Assembly: GCA_027605045.1 (NCBI GenBank)
Contig: JAQFWX010000002.1
Location: forward strand, 2,654,973-2,718,972
Reading direction: 5' to 3'
Source: Phallus indusiatus
Taxonomy: Eukaryota > Basidiomycota > Agaricomycetes > Phallales > Phallaceae
DNA: 64,000 bases
The notes beneath the pieces are model-generated. The model saw nothing but the letters and a program-made list of their open reading frames with translations, was not told where the DNA came from and ran no database searches. Made by a program: the position numbers and the translations under genes. Shown in pieces: positions 11,956-23,791 of this stretch; the first letter of the stretch is position 1; each line of letters opens with the position of its first letter.

Positions 11956-13174
11956 ATGGCACACAAGTACAAGTATCTCTCTCGTAAGTATAATTCATCT
12001 TCGAAATGATGGTTGTGATTTAAAATTGTGATCGAATCTGCCTTTCGCACGCCGGGCATTTGACAGCTGAACAAATCGATCATTTCATGGAACATGGGTA
12101 CCTCGTCGTTAAAGAAGCTTTCACTCTCGAGGCCTCTAAAGAGTGGACAAAGGACGTCTGGATTCGTCTAGGCGTTGATTCGGAGGATCGTCAACAGTGG
12201 AATACGGTTTCGGACAATCTGGACAGGGTTCATATGCCCAGACATAATGCCATTCCAGCCAAAGAGCTTGCACCAAAGGTAACAATGAAGTACTTGTACT
12301 GACGTATATGATCATTTATAAGTATATGCTCGTGTTTTTTTGTTTTTTTCAAAGGCATGGGGCGCAATTTGCGAACTGCTAGGAGGCGAAGATAACATTG
12401 ATCCCAAAGCTAGTGTGTGGAGTGACGCCTTCATTGTCAATTTGGGACGAGACGAGTACAAGGACCTCGATATCCATCCGAGAGATTTAGAAAACTGGCA
12501 TGTTGATGGAGATTTCTTTGTCAGTATATCTCTCGATGACCTTTGCAGCTGATTTAAAGGTTTGCAATATATAGGTGCATTTCCTGGATTCTCCGGAGCA
12601 GGCCTTATTGGTTATACCTTTATTTAGCGATATCAAGCACAGAGGAGGAGCAACCTATATCTCTCCGGAAGGACTAGATCATGTTGCAAAATACCTGGCC
12701 GCACATCCGGAAGGCTGCTATCCGACAGGACTTTCATTCACCCCAAGCACGGGGCTAGACGATCCAGAGCAGAAATTCTCGCTTCTAGAACTTGCCAACA
12801 AGAAACTAACGAATTTCGTCGAGTTAACTGGAGAAATCGGAGATGTTATCTTGTTACACCCGCTTATGCTTCACTCTGCGAGCAAAAACTACATCCGATC
12901 ACATCGAATAATAACGAACCCTCCTGTTGCTTTGAAACCAGATCGGCCTTTTAATTTTGCGAGAGAGAACCCTGACGAATACAGTCTGGTTGAACTAAAG
13001 ACTCTCAAAGCGCTGGGTCTTGAACGTTTTGAGTTCAAGGCGACGGGAGAGCGCAAACTGATTGTTCCCAAGAGGGTCGAACGGCAGGGTATCTTATACG
13101 AACAAGAGAAGAAGAGGCTGGAAGTGCATTATGGGCAGGCTCAGGCTAGCGCTCCAGTAGCGTCTCGAGCTTAA
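11956..13174 (+). CDS. Phytanoyl-CoA dioxygenase family (Fe(II)/2-oxoglutarate) protein
   Basis: Predicted soluble non-haem iron oxygenase of the PhyH superfamily, which hydroxylates small molecules using O2 and 2-oxoglutarate. Four exons (11956-11983, 12067-12278, 12355-12519, 12575-13174) give 334 aa. The N-terminus contains the usual family opening (HFMEHGYLVVKEAF). The iron-binding HxD is seen as WHVDGDFF. The distal His and the 2-oxoglutarate-binding Arg are likely those of LLHPLMLHSAS and SHRIITN. No signal peptide or membrane segment is seen. The substrate cannot be inferred. The start lies in the tiny 28-nt first exon and is the only ATG in frame. A sugar transporter, an aldo/keto reductase and a regulator lie nearby. 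Confidence 0.9.
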
Positions 13175-14178
13175 ACACGGCATATGATGCATGAACAATG
13201 GATTCGCTGCTTTGTGTGTTGTATTTCATTTAGAACTGTATTCATGCATTCCGCCTATGATTTGTATTGTTTTGATTCTTGACAGCGCGGAACATCACAT
13301 AAATAAAAACTTTCGCGAGTTACCATCCTCTTGAAGTTTGGTATTTTAGTAAAACCGTGCTCGTGAGACGATGAACAGCAGACGTTTTTTTGTGCCTCGG
13401 TTTTCAATTGCGATGACTATTCATCGTGCCTGAAACCTGAATTCCGTTGATATAAGAAGTTTAGTTACTAGCGTTTAACGATGTCTTGGAGTCTCACATC
13501 TCGAGTTAGATATTCGACCCTTCTTTGGCGAGCGAGAGTGTTCTTAGGAGCCTAATTATAGAGAACCACGGACCATGTGATATACCTTGATCAGGAGCAA
13601 GGCCAGGCACGTCCGTAAGGTTTTTGATGCAGACACTTGGACATTTTCACTCGACTCAAGCCGCATTATGTTTACCATACATATGAAGTTTCTCATTTGC
13701 CAGCACATTACAGCCAGGTAATAAAGAAGACTGTATACACTGTACAGAACCAGATCAAATCAGGGTCGATGGAAGAGAGCCTACGTTATATTATGACACA
13801 AACAACTATATTACCATCCTTGCTGGCTGGCAAACTCAAAGATCTCGTGCTGGGAAACTTGAATTTGAATCTCGATTGAATCCGGAGCTCTGTACGCTTA
13901 GTATGTAATACATTCATAACAATGACCCCAGACTGGGGCCCCAATCTCCTCATTTCCCGAACGTTCCGCTCTTCCCGGCCGGCCCGGATCCATACAGTCA
14001 TGTTACTCAATTCATTATTCCCTTTTTTTTAATTCATTTTTTTTCTCTCTTTTCTCGTACCTAGCGGCGAAGCGGAGAAAGTATAAGAATTCGAGGCTGG
14101 CTACTTCTCGCGCTTTTTTCTCTGTCGCCCGACGTTCGTCCATCGCTCCCCCACCATTCCATCGACGACCGAACAACA
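13175..14178. other. Intergenic region, no gene seen
   Basis: About 1 kb holding the 3' flank of the dioxygenase gene (an ATAAATAAA-type signal near 13300) and the promoter of the sugar transporter. The last 170 bp are pyrimidine-rich, typical of a fungal core promoter. An 80-codon frame at 13637-13879 has no recognisable features and is not called. Confidence 0.6.
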
Positions 14179-16326
14179 ATGTTGTCCAAAGAGGGTTTCT
14201 TCCAAAACTATCATGTCTACTGTAAGTCACCCCTCACTCAAGTTTAACTAGTCCTTCAACTCACTTCCTGATCATCAGTCATTGCCTTTACTGCGTACTG
14301 GGGTATATTCCTCTTCGGTTATGACAGTGAGATATATCCATTGTTCTTTCATTCTTACAATTTTATGTACCTCGCCCTCACAAAACAGCCGGTATCGCTG
14401 GTGGTGTCGTAACCCAAAAGACATTCCAAACTGCATTCAGCGTCAAACCGAGCGACGTCAACACCGTCAGTGCCAATGTCGTCTCTGTCTTACAAGCCGG
14501 TGCATTCTTCGGTGCCCTTGGAAGTGCTCCAATCTCCTGTACGTCCTCAACTTGAGAGTCATGTTTTCTGGACTAATCACTAACAATCATCGCATAATTA
14601 GCATGGTTAGGTCGTCGATACTGCAATATCCTATTCTCCCTCATTTTCGCCGTCGGTGCCGTAAGCACTCTTTCTCACATGATCTCTTACTCGTAGTGCC
14701 GTTCTCTCATCTCATTTTTTTTTGATATCTCAGATTCTCCAAACTGTCGCAAATGGTACTACACGTGGTCTAGGATACATCTATGGCGGTCGTGTTGTCG
14801 CAGGTTTGGGTGTCGGTGCAATCTCAGCCGTAGCTCCCGCCTACGTCTCTGAATGCTCCCCAAAACATGTCCGCGGTCGTATTACCGGCATGTTCCAAGT
14901 TTTGGTGGCTACGGGTGTCATGATTAGCTACTTCATCAACTGTAAGCAAATAAAAAAAAAGACTCTCCTCTCTCCCTCCCCTTCATTAATTTCCTCTTTA
15001 GACGGCGTAAATAAACACGTTGCCGGTGGCCCCAAAATCTGGAGAATCCCTTTCGGTTTCCAACTCGTCCCTGCTGGAATAATGTGCTTCGGTCTACTTT
15101 TCGCCACTGAATCACCTCGTTGGCTAGCACAAAAGGGTCGTACCGAAGAGGCTTTGAGAGCCTTGGCCAAATTGAGACGGAAACACGTGGATGATGAATC
15201 CGTGCGAATGGAAATGGCCGGTATGTTATAATTTGCAAATTCCGTTCAATGACCCTTATTTTTAATAAAAAAAACTATATAGAAATTGAGGCTTCCATTG
15301 AGGAAGAAAGAGCTGTTCGCGCTGATTTGGGTATCAAAGAGGCTTTCTTAGGACAAGGCAATCTCATCCGATTTGTCATTGCTTTCCTCATGTAAGGTTT
15401 TCAATTACATTTCTATATATTCCATTCACACATTCATATAGCTTCACCCTGCAACAATGGTCAGGTCAAAACTCCGTCGGCTATTACGCTCCACAGATCT
15501 TCAAATCAATCGGGTACTCATCCGACAGCGCCGCATTACTCGCATCAGGTGTCTACGGTGTCACCAAAGTAGCCGCTACAGCCCTTTTCGTATTCTTCAT
15601 GGTCGAACGTGTCGGTCGTAAATTGTCTCTCGTTTACAGTGGCCTAGGAATGGGAATCTTGTTCTTTATGATTGGAGCTTTACTTAAAACTCACCCTCCG
15701 GTCATTGGAGGTGAAGTTTCGAAAGCGTCACAGGCTATGGCCGGGCTGATTTATATTTATGTTGTGGCGTATTCGTGGGGATGGGGTCCTGTGCCTTGGA
15801 TTTACTGCGCGGATATTTTCCCGAATAGGACTAGGCATTATGGGTTGGCTTGGGCTAGCGCTGTTCAATGGTTCTGGAGTAAGTGAACGGGGAGAGAAAG
15901 GTTTAAACATACATTAGACTAACTGATTTATTGAATTAAGACTTTGTCGTCGCCAAGCTTACACCCACCATTGAGGCTAACTTGCAGTACAAGTTCTTCT
16001 TCATGTTCGCCACTATCAATATCGGAGGAATGTTCGTATTTGCCTTGTTCATTCCCGAAACGAAAGGCAAGAGTTTGGAAGAGGTACAGTCCGGATTTCT
16101 AACCATATGAAGTTATGCTCAATTAATTTTTTCTTCCCCTCTTTCACTAGATGGACATTCTCTTCGGCGCTGTCACTGAAGAAGCTCGTGCGGCTGATAT
16201 CAACAAAGGCGAGTAGTACATCGGTACTTTTTTTTTTCGATAAGAGAACCGTACTAACTTTTTTTATTTAAAGCTCTTGGAGAAGTTCACGACCACGATG
16301 ATAAATCGTCCGACGCCAAGGCATAA
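14179..16326 (+). CDS. MFS sugar porter (hexose-transporter type), copy A
   Basis: Plasma-membrane proton/sugar symporter or facilitator of the MFS sugar-porter family. Eleven exons: 14179-14221, 14279-14326, 14389-14538, 14602-14660, 14734-14941, 15002-15220, 15283-15391, 15442-15878, 15941-16083, 16151-16208, 16274-16326. These total 508 aa, normal for the family. Signatures in order: FGYDTGIAGG (TM1), GRRY, GRVVAGLGVGAIS, ESPRWLAQKGR, QQWSGQNSVGYYAP, VERVGRK, PETKGKSLEE. The cytosolic tail is short and acidic (EVHDHDDKS). The last intron begins with GC (AAAG then GCGAGT) instead of GT. If it were not spliced, translation would end at the TAG at 16214. The transported sugar cannot be told from sequence. 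Confidence 0.92.
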
Positions 16327-16588
16327 CAAATGTACACACGTTTTCTTTATGAAATGCAAACTACTACGAATTCTCCTTACGTTACGCACATACCACCACC
16401 ATCCCTCCACATCCACGAATAATGAAAACGTCATACCGACAGTAGCTAACTCATTTTTCTTTTATTACCATTAGTGGTGTTTTTATCTTCCGTTGTATGA
16501 TTATTAACTTTTGGCCGAATTTTGCTCTATGACAATATCATGGCTGTAATCGACGTGAAATATCCCAGAGAGTTCATTTTTCGCCAGC

Positions 16589-17889
16589 TCATGGAGCTTG
16601 AACGGCACTAGCACACCAAGTAACCAATCCCTCCTTACCTCTGTCGAGTTTATCCAGCTCCTTCATATCCATTTCAGAGAGCTCAAAATCGAAAACTGCG
16701 AAATTGTCTTTTATGCGATCTGACCGCTCCGACTTAGGTAAAGGGATAAACCTAGAAAGGGGAACGATATGAGCAAAAAATCAGTATACCATTCAAACAT
16801 GTTACCCTTTTTGAAGACTCCAGCGAATTAGTACTTGAGCCGGATTTTTACTGTGCTGCGAAATTTACTCGTTTCAAGAGAACTATATATCCTTTGGCGG
16901 ATAACTCACTCTACTTGCGATATTGACTATCACCGGATGATTTAACTCTATACCTCGCCTTAAGGGGCTATAGGCTTGAATAATAATCGAATGTGAGCGA
17001 CAGTACTCTACTATATCTTGCTGCTGACAGAACGGATGGATCTTTTCAGAAGAAAGCAGCGTTTCAGAGAAACTGCGATAGAGAAATGTCGAATATATAC
17101 ATACCTCTATCTGATTGATAGAAGGCATTTCATAACCGGACTGTTTAATTTCCTCAATATGATGTATACCACTACAATAAAAAAATACCATCATTTGACG
17201 ATATTCAGAAACATTAGTATAGTCTTTTGTTCGCCGCTTACTAGTTAGAAACACCAATGTCTCTGATTTTCCCAGCTTTCTTAGCTTCTAGTAGCGCTTT
17301 ATATGTTTCTAGTCGACGCTCGCAACCAGAAAATGGATCATGAATGAGGAAAAGATCAATATAGCCTTAAGAAAGTACGAGGTTTTTCTGTGTACTGGCG
17401 AACCTCCATCCATCAGACTTACTGAATCCGAATCGTTCGAGAGAAAGATCAATCCCCTTTTTTGTCGACTCGTAGCCATGAGTTTTGCTTACACACTTGG
17501 TTGCTACACAAAAAGCTATCAACAGTCCACACTAAAACGTATGTCAAAGAAAACTCACTTATGAAAATCTCTTCTCGTTTCAGTCCGCTATCACGAATAG
17601 CCGCGCCGACATGGCTTTCACTTTTATAGGACTGAGCTGTATCGACGTGACTCGTTTACCCATTGTTTATCCATCGCCATTGATTTATAATTCATATTTT
17701 CTTTTCAGACATACCGATATCCAATATCAAATGCATCCAGACAAGATTCTTTTGTATGATAGTTCTGATAAACACCTAAGCCGATGATAGGTATCTTATG
17801 ACCTAGTAATGTAAGTGAGAATTATCGTAGCATCTGTTCAAATGCTTACCAGAAGAGAGTCTGATGGCAGAAGAGGATTTCAACACCAT
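16589..17889 (-). CDS. Aldo/keto reductase
   Basis: NADPH-dependent carbonyl reductase of the AKR superfamily, predicted cytosolic. It is cut by eight introns and so easy to miss. Exons, high to low: 17889-17850, 17802-17715, 17650-17559, 17503-17423, 17365-17242, 17171-17105, 17041-16910, 16855-16806, 16751-16589. The sum is 278 aa, close to the family's short fungal members. Motifs in order: [18 protein letters not shown] joined to HVDTAQSY (Asp and Tyr of the catalytic tetrad); TKCVSK (Lys); [10 protein letters not shown] (His); [43 protein letters not shown]; ending [17 protein letters not shown], the NADP-phosphate region. Every splice junction restores a conserved motif. Its start faces the second ABC-F gene. 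Confidence 0.9.
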
Positions 17890-18199
17890 TTCCTACTTGT
17901 CAACTCGATGAAAGCTCCTGGAACGACTAAGCGACCGTCGGGACCGAATCAGCTTACTAATTCGGATCTTGGCATCCAAAGGCTATCGTCGTTCCCATTT
18001 GCAGAAAGGTGGCGTGGCTCCTGTACCGTTGAAATATATCAACGAAAGCTAGAAATATTCATGATTTGATTGTCCGGACCCGACCAGTGGTAGAGTCCTG
18101 ACTCACAACCTTTCGATATAACCCGTGTACATGTGGTCCGACTGACTTACTGGCACTGAGTCACACAGAAACCTTCCCAAATCAAAGCTCTGATCAACG
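17890..18199. promoter_or_regulatory. Divergent promoter region, aldo/keto reductase and ABC-F copy 2
   Basis: Only 310 bp separate the start codons of the minus-strand reductase and the plus-strand ABC-F gene, so this interval must contain both core promoters. I see no canonical TATA box or repeated operator-like motif. Confidence 0.5.
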
Positions 18200-20539
18200 A
18201 TGTCAACCAAGTCTGCATCCAACTCAACGATCATCCAAGCTACATCTCAACAAACTCGCTTCAATATCCTAGACGATACAAATATCAAAGAACTCGATCT
18301 TCACACTGTAAACGTTTCCATCGGGAAGCTGGACATTCTCTCGGACGCACATCTCAAACTTGCAGCCGGAATACACTATGTCCTTGTTGGTCGTAATGGC
18401 GTCGGGAAGTCCACGTTACTCAAAGTCATCTCTGATAAGATCATTCCGGGCATTTCCAAAAACTTGCGTATTTTGCTATTGCAGCAAAGTTACTACAATT
18501 GTGATAATCTGAATGTCCAAAACAATTCACAAATGGATGTTTTGGAGTATGTGGTAAAAAGCGATAAGGTTCTTAGCGAGACTATACGAAAGTCAGTTGG
18601 TAAGAGGCATTGCATTTCGGTCCATTCTTCATTCTGAGTCGTTTATAATTACTTTTTCTGGTGCTAGCGTTGAGGCAAGCCTTTGAAAAGAACGATCAAG
18701 CCGCTGTTTTGAACGTTTTCCGTCAACTCAAACACGAAGACCGAATGGCGGAGCTTGAGGAAGCCGTCAAAATGGCTACACTGCGGAGCGGGGCACGTGG
18801 ACTTAAAGCACGCAAGGAGCTGAAGGCTTTGGAGGAGAAAATAGAGTCCGAGAATGCAAAGTAAGCGATTTAAATATTGAAAATTCCTCACGTGCATACT
18901 TATGTACGGGGTTTCGTCGGATCGCCAGGTTGATTCGCGACGCTAATAGTGGTGACAACGACACTACCGAACATGAGTTTGAGGAAGCAGTGACTATGCT
19001 GTCCGAACTTGATGCCGCTTTGGAGAATGTACGAATGGTTTACTTCTCCTTTCCCTTTGAAATCTATAATATCTGTTTTTCAAGATGTCCGCTTCAACAC
19101 GAGAGCTCCGGGGTGAAAACTTGCTTCTTGGACTGGGATTTTCTAAAACATCTATCAAGCAATCCGTGTCATCGTTGTCCGGAGGTTGGCATATGAGAAC
19201 CATGTTAGCATCGATCTTGTTTCAACCCTGCGACATTTTACTCTTGGACGAGCCTACCAACTTTCTCGACATGGCTTCACTGCTGTGGTTGGAAAATCAT
19301 CTTAAAACCGAGTCGTCAAAGACAATTCTTCTAGTTTCACACGATCGCGCATTCGTAGATGCAATCGCGCAGGAAGTTTTAGTCCTGCGAGACAAGAAAT
19401 TGGAGCGTTTTCCGGGCAATTTAACGGCATATGAGGAAACTCGGGAAGAGAATCGGCAAAGGCTCACTAAGATGAAGGAGGCCCAGGAGAGACAGAAGGC
19501 ACATATGGAGCAGACTATTATCGGGAATATTCGAGCTGCGAAAGCCACAGGGGACGATAAAAAATTAAAGCAGGCCGCTTCGCGTCAGAAGAAGCTTGAT
19601 GACAGGATGGGTTATCAAGTTGGTAGCCGAGGGGGGAAGTTTAAACTTAATCGCGACCTTCCTGGATATCATACAAAAATGCGAGCTGAAATCGAGGTAC
19701 CGGAAGACGATGTTTCAGCCAGACTGGCTCTCCCGGTGATCTCGCCTTCGGAACTACAGTTCCCCGGTCCGCTTGTTTCATGCGACGACTTGACAATTGG
19801 ATATTTGAAGAAAGACAACCCCTCCGTAATGACCACGGTTCTGAGAGATATTCGTTTTACGATGCATATACACGATCGGGTTGCCTTGGTTGGTTTGAAT
19901 GGCGCTGGAAAATCTACACTGGTTTCTGCCTTGGTCGACACGACCCCCAGTTCCGATATATCAAATCATGCAGCTCGTACTAAAGGAACCATTCAGCATC
20001 ATCCCAGGGCGCGTATTGGATATTTTTCACAAGCGGCTGTTGACCTGCTCCCTTCAAACCTTACTGCACTGCAATACTTATCTGGCAAAGAGGAGCCGCT
20101 CAACAATGCCGAAGAACAAGTATTCAGAAAGCAGCTCGCCTCTCTGGGCTTATCTGGTAAAATAGTCTCAGACATCCCAATCTCTTACCTTTCAGGAGGT
20201 CAAAAGGTCCGGGTCGCTCTCTCAAAGATTCTTTATCCCTCTTCACCTCACCTACTGATCCTGGATGAAGTAACAACACATTTAGACGCAGACAGCATTA
20301 TGCTTTTGGCCCAAGGGCTTAAAAAGTATGGAGGCGCTATATTGCTTGTTAGTCATGATAGATGGTTTGTTAAAAGAGTTGTTGAAGATGAGGGTGAAGA
20401 TGGTGATGATAACAACACAAACAAGGGACTGAAAGGTGTAAGGAAGGTTTATTTGGTTGGGAAAGGACAGGTCGAGGAAATTGTGGGAGGAGTAGATGAG
20501 TTTGAGAGAAGGGTTCAGAGAAAACTGAAAATCAAGTGA
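18200..20539 (+). CDS. ABC-F family ATPase, copy 2 (complete)
   Basis: Complete paralogue of the gene at the left edge, in the same orientation. Exons 18200-18599, 18668-18860, 18929-19028, 19085-20539 sum to 715 aa, with all three introns in the same positions and phases as in copy 1. NBD1: Walker A GRNGVGKST at about residue 75, LSGGW, LLLDEPTNFLD. Linker: KMKEAQERQKAHMEQT followed by a conserved basic segment (KKLKQAASRQKKLDDRMGY). NBD2: GLNGAGKST, LSGGQKVRVALSK, LDEVTTHLD. The Pro-to-Val change in the second Walker B region is shared by both copies, so it predates the duplication. Predicted role: ribosome-associated ATPase. A more specific function, such as drug tolerance by ribosome protection, is only speculation. 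Confidence 0.93.
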
Positions 20540-21844
20540 AACTTGCTTTCATCAACGTATCTAACATGGTCATGCTTATATATCCTTATGTTTTCACTAA
20601 CGTGTAATCTACCTGTTTCCTCCGCCGATGCTCGATACTTCAGCAAACGTAGAATCCAAATAATGTTAAATTGCAGGAGCCGAAATATTATTAGGCTACA
20701 GGCCTATGGCTTTGGCTGCATGCATGCACACTATCTCCAGACGATGAGGGCCCTCCGTGCATTTCCGTCCCAAAGTTTCTTAGCCCGATGGACTTGTCTT
20801 AAAAAACATGTACCATGGAATCAGAGAAAGTTTGGAGGGGAAACTACACGAAGGCCTTTGTCTAAAGGCTTTCGCGCTGTTGTTTGAGAATGAGAATGAG
20901 GAAAACGAGTTGTTTGAGTAATGACACGAAAAGGATGTATACAGGAGCTCTTTATATATATAAAACACCCGGCACGGATAATCGGATCGTTTACAAAATA
21001 TCTTAGACTTCGATTTTACCGAAATCAAGCTCGACACCTGATTTATCAAACGATATCCTTGAACTCGAGAGTGGTAATATATATGCTATATGTAGGAAAT
21101 TATCCGGCATTGATTGAGATTATCGGTCTTTCACATTTCACCTGCTGTGGCGTGCGCGTCACAATTAATCGATTATAACACATAATATACTTTTTGAACA
21201 AACTCAAGATCAATATGAAAAAGGGTCAGGGCTGAGAAGCCCTAATTTGATTAGCCGGGGTATGCAAACACTGGACTAACTAGACTATAATGAATGTTGT
21301 TACCCTGTTAAAAACTGAGTATTCTAAAACTAGGCAATATGTTCATTTAAGATTTATTGAGGAACGTGGTAAGGAAATATAGAGAAGGGACGCATCTATT
21401 AGGCAGATCAGAAGTTCATGACAAGGGTGAATTTAAAGAAGGGGAGACAGAAAAAAACAGGTTCTGCGCATAATTGAGTGCAGGTTATGTAACGCCTCAA
21501 CTCGAGCCTTCTCCTTCATTTCTTGTCATTCATATTTATGGAGCAGAATTTCGTCGTTGAGCTTGGGGTATCTCGGGGATATGCAATCCAATTATTACAT
21601 TATGGAAGTTTCAAAAGTCTACACGGCTGATCAGTTCCCCGAGCTAATTCAAGTATTGATAATGCAATGAAATGGAGTTTAGTTCCCTCCGAGATGACCC
21701 GTGCGCGTGACCGGGTGCCAACACCGTGCCGTCCGAATTTATGTAAGCTTCTAGTGGCATCCCTGTCCGAGTCCTCCTTGTCTCGGTTTCTCCTTTCATC
21801 ATTCTCATATCCCTAACTTGACCATAAAAGTGACTCTGTTTAAC
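20540..21844. other. Intergenic region, no gene seen
   Basis: About 1.3 kb, moderately AT-rich, with only short unconvincing frames. A small hairpin (GGGCTGAGAAGCCC) lies near 21228. No transfer RNA or conserved protein fragment was recognised. Confidence 0.55.
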
Positions 21845-22368
21845 ATGGATGGCGCTGAGTTTCATGCACTGGTTTGTTTTTTAATTTCGGTCTCATGACT
21901 AATCATGAACGGACAGGTTATTCAAGTATGAATCACTCTTTATCTCAGGTTTACCATGTGGTCTGTCAAATTCCTTTTGGTAAAGTAACAAGTTATGGTC
22001 CGTCTTCTTGACCTTCAACTTTCCTCTCGATTTATCGTAAAACCAAAAAAAATCCAGTACATATCGCTAGATTAATCGGGATGCCTTCTCATGCCCGGCA
22101 TGTTGGTCAAGGTACTGTTAGCTCCAGTAAATATTTAAGACACCATTCATCAATTCACGAAGCTTTGAAGTTTCTTGGTCCTGACACGAATGTTCCTTGG
22201 CAGCGCGTTGTATCAGCTTCAGGGAAGATATCCTCGTGAGGTCCAAACACTGAGGGTGCCGACAGACAGCGGATTGCATTGGAGGGAGAAGGTGTTGTGG
22301 TGCAAGATATGAAGATTTCATGGGCTCAGTATGGCTGGTTCCCTGAACATGTTGATTTAAATGTGTAG
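21845..22368 (+). pseudogene. atl1: Alkyltransferase-like protein (Atl1) with in-frame stop
   Basis: Homologue of Atl1, a DNA-repair factor that binds O6-alkylguanine and passes it to nucleotide excision repair. Exons: 21845-21871, 21949-21997, 22058-22111, 22163-22368. It reads VYHVVCQIPFGKVTSY, GMPSHARHVGQALKFL (helix-turn-helix with the Arg finger), then VPWQRVVSASGKISS. Trp replaces the active-site Cys of true methyltransferases (PCHRV), which defines ATLs. Directly after ISS the frame meets TGA (22237-22239), yet the same frame continues with family-like sequence (GPNTEGADRQRIALEGEGV) to TAG at 22366. CGA to TGA is the simplest explanation. A 30-nt GTGAGG...CAG intron could remove it but is shorter than any other intron here. 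The expected YG of the family is also YV at the second junction. A recent pseudogene is likeliest. Confidence 0.75.
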
Positions 22369-22988
22369 TCGTCGCTTCAATGGGCCGAAAAAGATACCCC
22401 TACAAACTTGTAAGGTATCCTTATCAACTTGAAGCCTTACAACTCAAAAACCTAATGTCGGAATTTGTAACGTTCTTCCTGAATATTTGAACTAATGCAG
22501 TTATTTAACAATAAGGAAAAAAGAAAGAGAGCGTTCGCATCGGTACGTTGTATCGCAACTGATCAACCGAACCCTCAAGGACTCACAGACCACATTGCTG
22601 TGCATGCTTTGTAGAGCCTATATCCATGTGATTTCGCTGTGCATGCTATATAACTGGGCATTAAAGCCAGATTATAAGTTCCTATGGCCTGTAGTTTTCT
22701 AGGAGGGGCCTCCACCCATCTACTATCCAAGCAGGAACGCGCAAATGTAAAGCATAAATCGTATAATAATATATTCATGCGCAAAGAAGAAACAAGGGAA
22801 CAAACAACAGTACGCTACACAGAATTCATAATAGAGGTATAGACTATAGTTTCTAAGCGACACAGTAATTAATCCGAGTCCAAAACCTGAGATAGAGGAA
22901 AGCTACTAGGGATACAGTGGGTATAGAGTTCTAATGAGAGTTATGACAGTGATGAAAATAGAAAAGATTGTCCTTCCGTGTCCAGTCG
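22369..22988. other. Intergenic region, no gene seen
   Basis: About 620 bp between the 3' ends of the Atl1 relic and the C2H2 gene, which are convergent. It contains a direct-repeat-like pair (CTGTGCATGCTTTG and CTGTGCATGCTATA near 22600-22650). No coding content was recognised. Confidence 0.55.
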
Positions 22989-23791
22989 TTAATACCTTGC
23001 ATGGGCGTAAAAAGGTGATGCAGAGCTCTCGCGATCGTCTTCTCCGGAGTCATGTAGATTTTCGTGAGTTTTGCGGTAGTGTCGTCTCATATTGGAAGCG
23101 ACGCTGAAAAATTTGCCACAGCCAGGGAAAGGGCACTGGTGTGCTATGTGACAAATGAGCAAACAACAAAGGATACTGTTGCAGTTTCTAACGTACGTTT
23201 CTCTTCAGTGTGTACCACGTCATGGGCCTTTGAAAAACCAATGATAAGTATATTTTACACAGATAAATTTCAAGAGATGCATACCGCAAGACTGGAAGGC
23301 CGAGAAAAACGTTTCCCACAAATGGAACACGGATACTTCTTAGAATAGTCCTCAACGTCATCCATATATTTCTTTCCAGCATCAGCTCTGGTGGTTCTCA
23401 GTATCCCCTGAGGAGAATGAGAAGACGAAGATGCATGGACAAGGCCCTCTGCGGTGGGTCGGAAAACATCGTATGAATACGGCGCCGCGACGGAACTTTG
23501 GGCCGGAGCGCTGTATCCCGCTGCCCGATTGTGACGCGGATCAGAGATTGGAGGAAGAGTTGAGCTTGCCGCGGATGACCAAGTATTCTTGAAATTGAGT
23601 GAGCTAAATATTTAATTTGTCGAACGCAAGTCATACCTTCAACGACTGCCCACTGCGATGGTCGAATTGATCTTATGAATCACGGATTTTACTCAGATAA
23701 CTTTCCTCAATGAGAGAAAAATATACACACCTGGGAGAACGTCTCGGATTGATGGAAGGGGGGTATTAGAATGGTATGAACGATAAGACAT
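22989..23791 (-). CDS. Two-finger C2H2 zinc-finger protein
   Basis: Small predicted nuclear DNA-binding protein. Exons, high to low: 23791-23727, 23652-23637 (16 nt), 23587-23285, 23227-23197, 23143-22989, total 189 aa. The first finger, CSICGKRFSRPSSL followed by AHDVVH, fits CX2CX12HX3H and is assembled across an intron. The canonical linker HTEEKPHQ leads to the second finger, CPFPGCGKFFSVASN with MRRHYRKTH (CX4CX12HX4H). The N-terminus is Ser/Pro/Ala-rich and probably disordered; the C-terminus is short and acidic (DSGEDDRESS). This resembles the paired-finger layout of fungal stress or developmental regulators, but I cannot name an orthologue. Every splice restores the frame, which supports the model. 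Confidence 0.88.

Noticed and set aside
16883..17257. Minus-strand 124-codon frame read as a broken aldo/keto reductase
   Set aside because: At first it looked like a pseudogene, but adding eight short introns gives a complete in-frame reductase, so the frame is only part of an intact gene.
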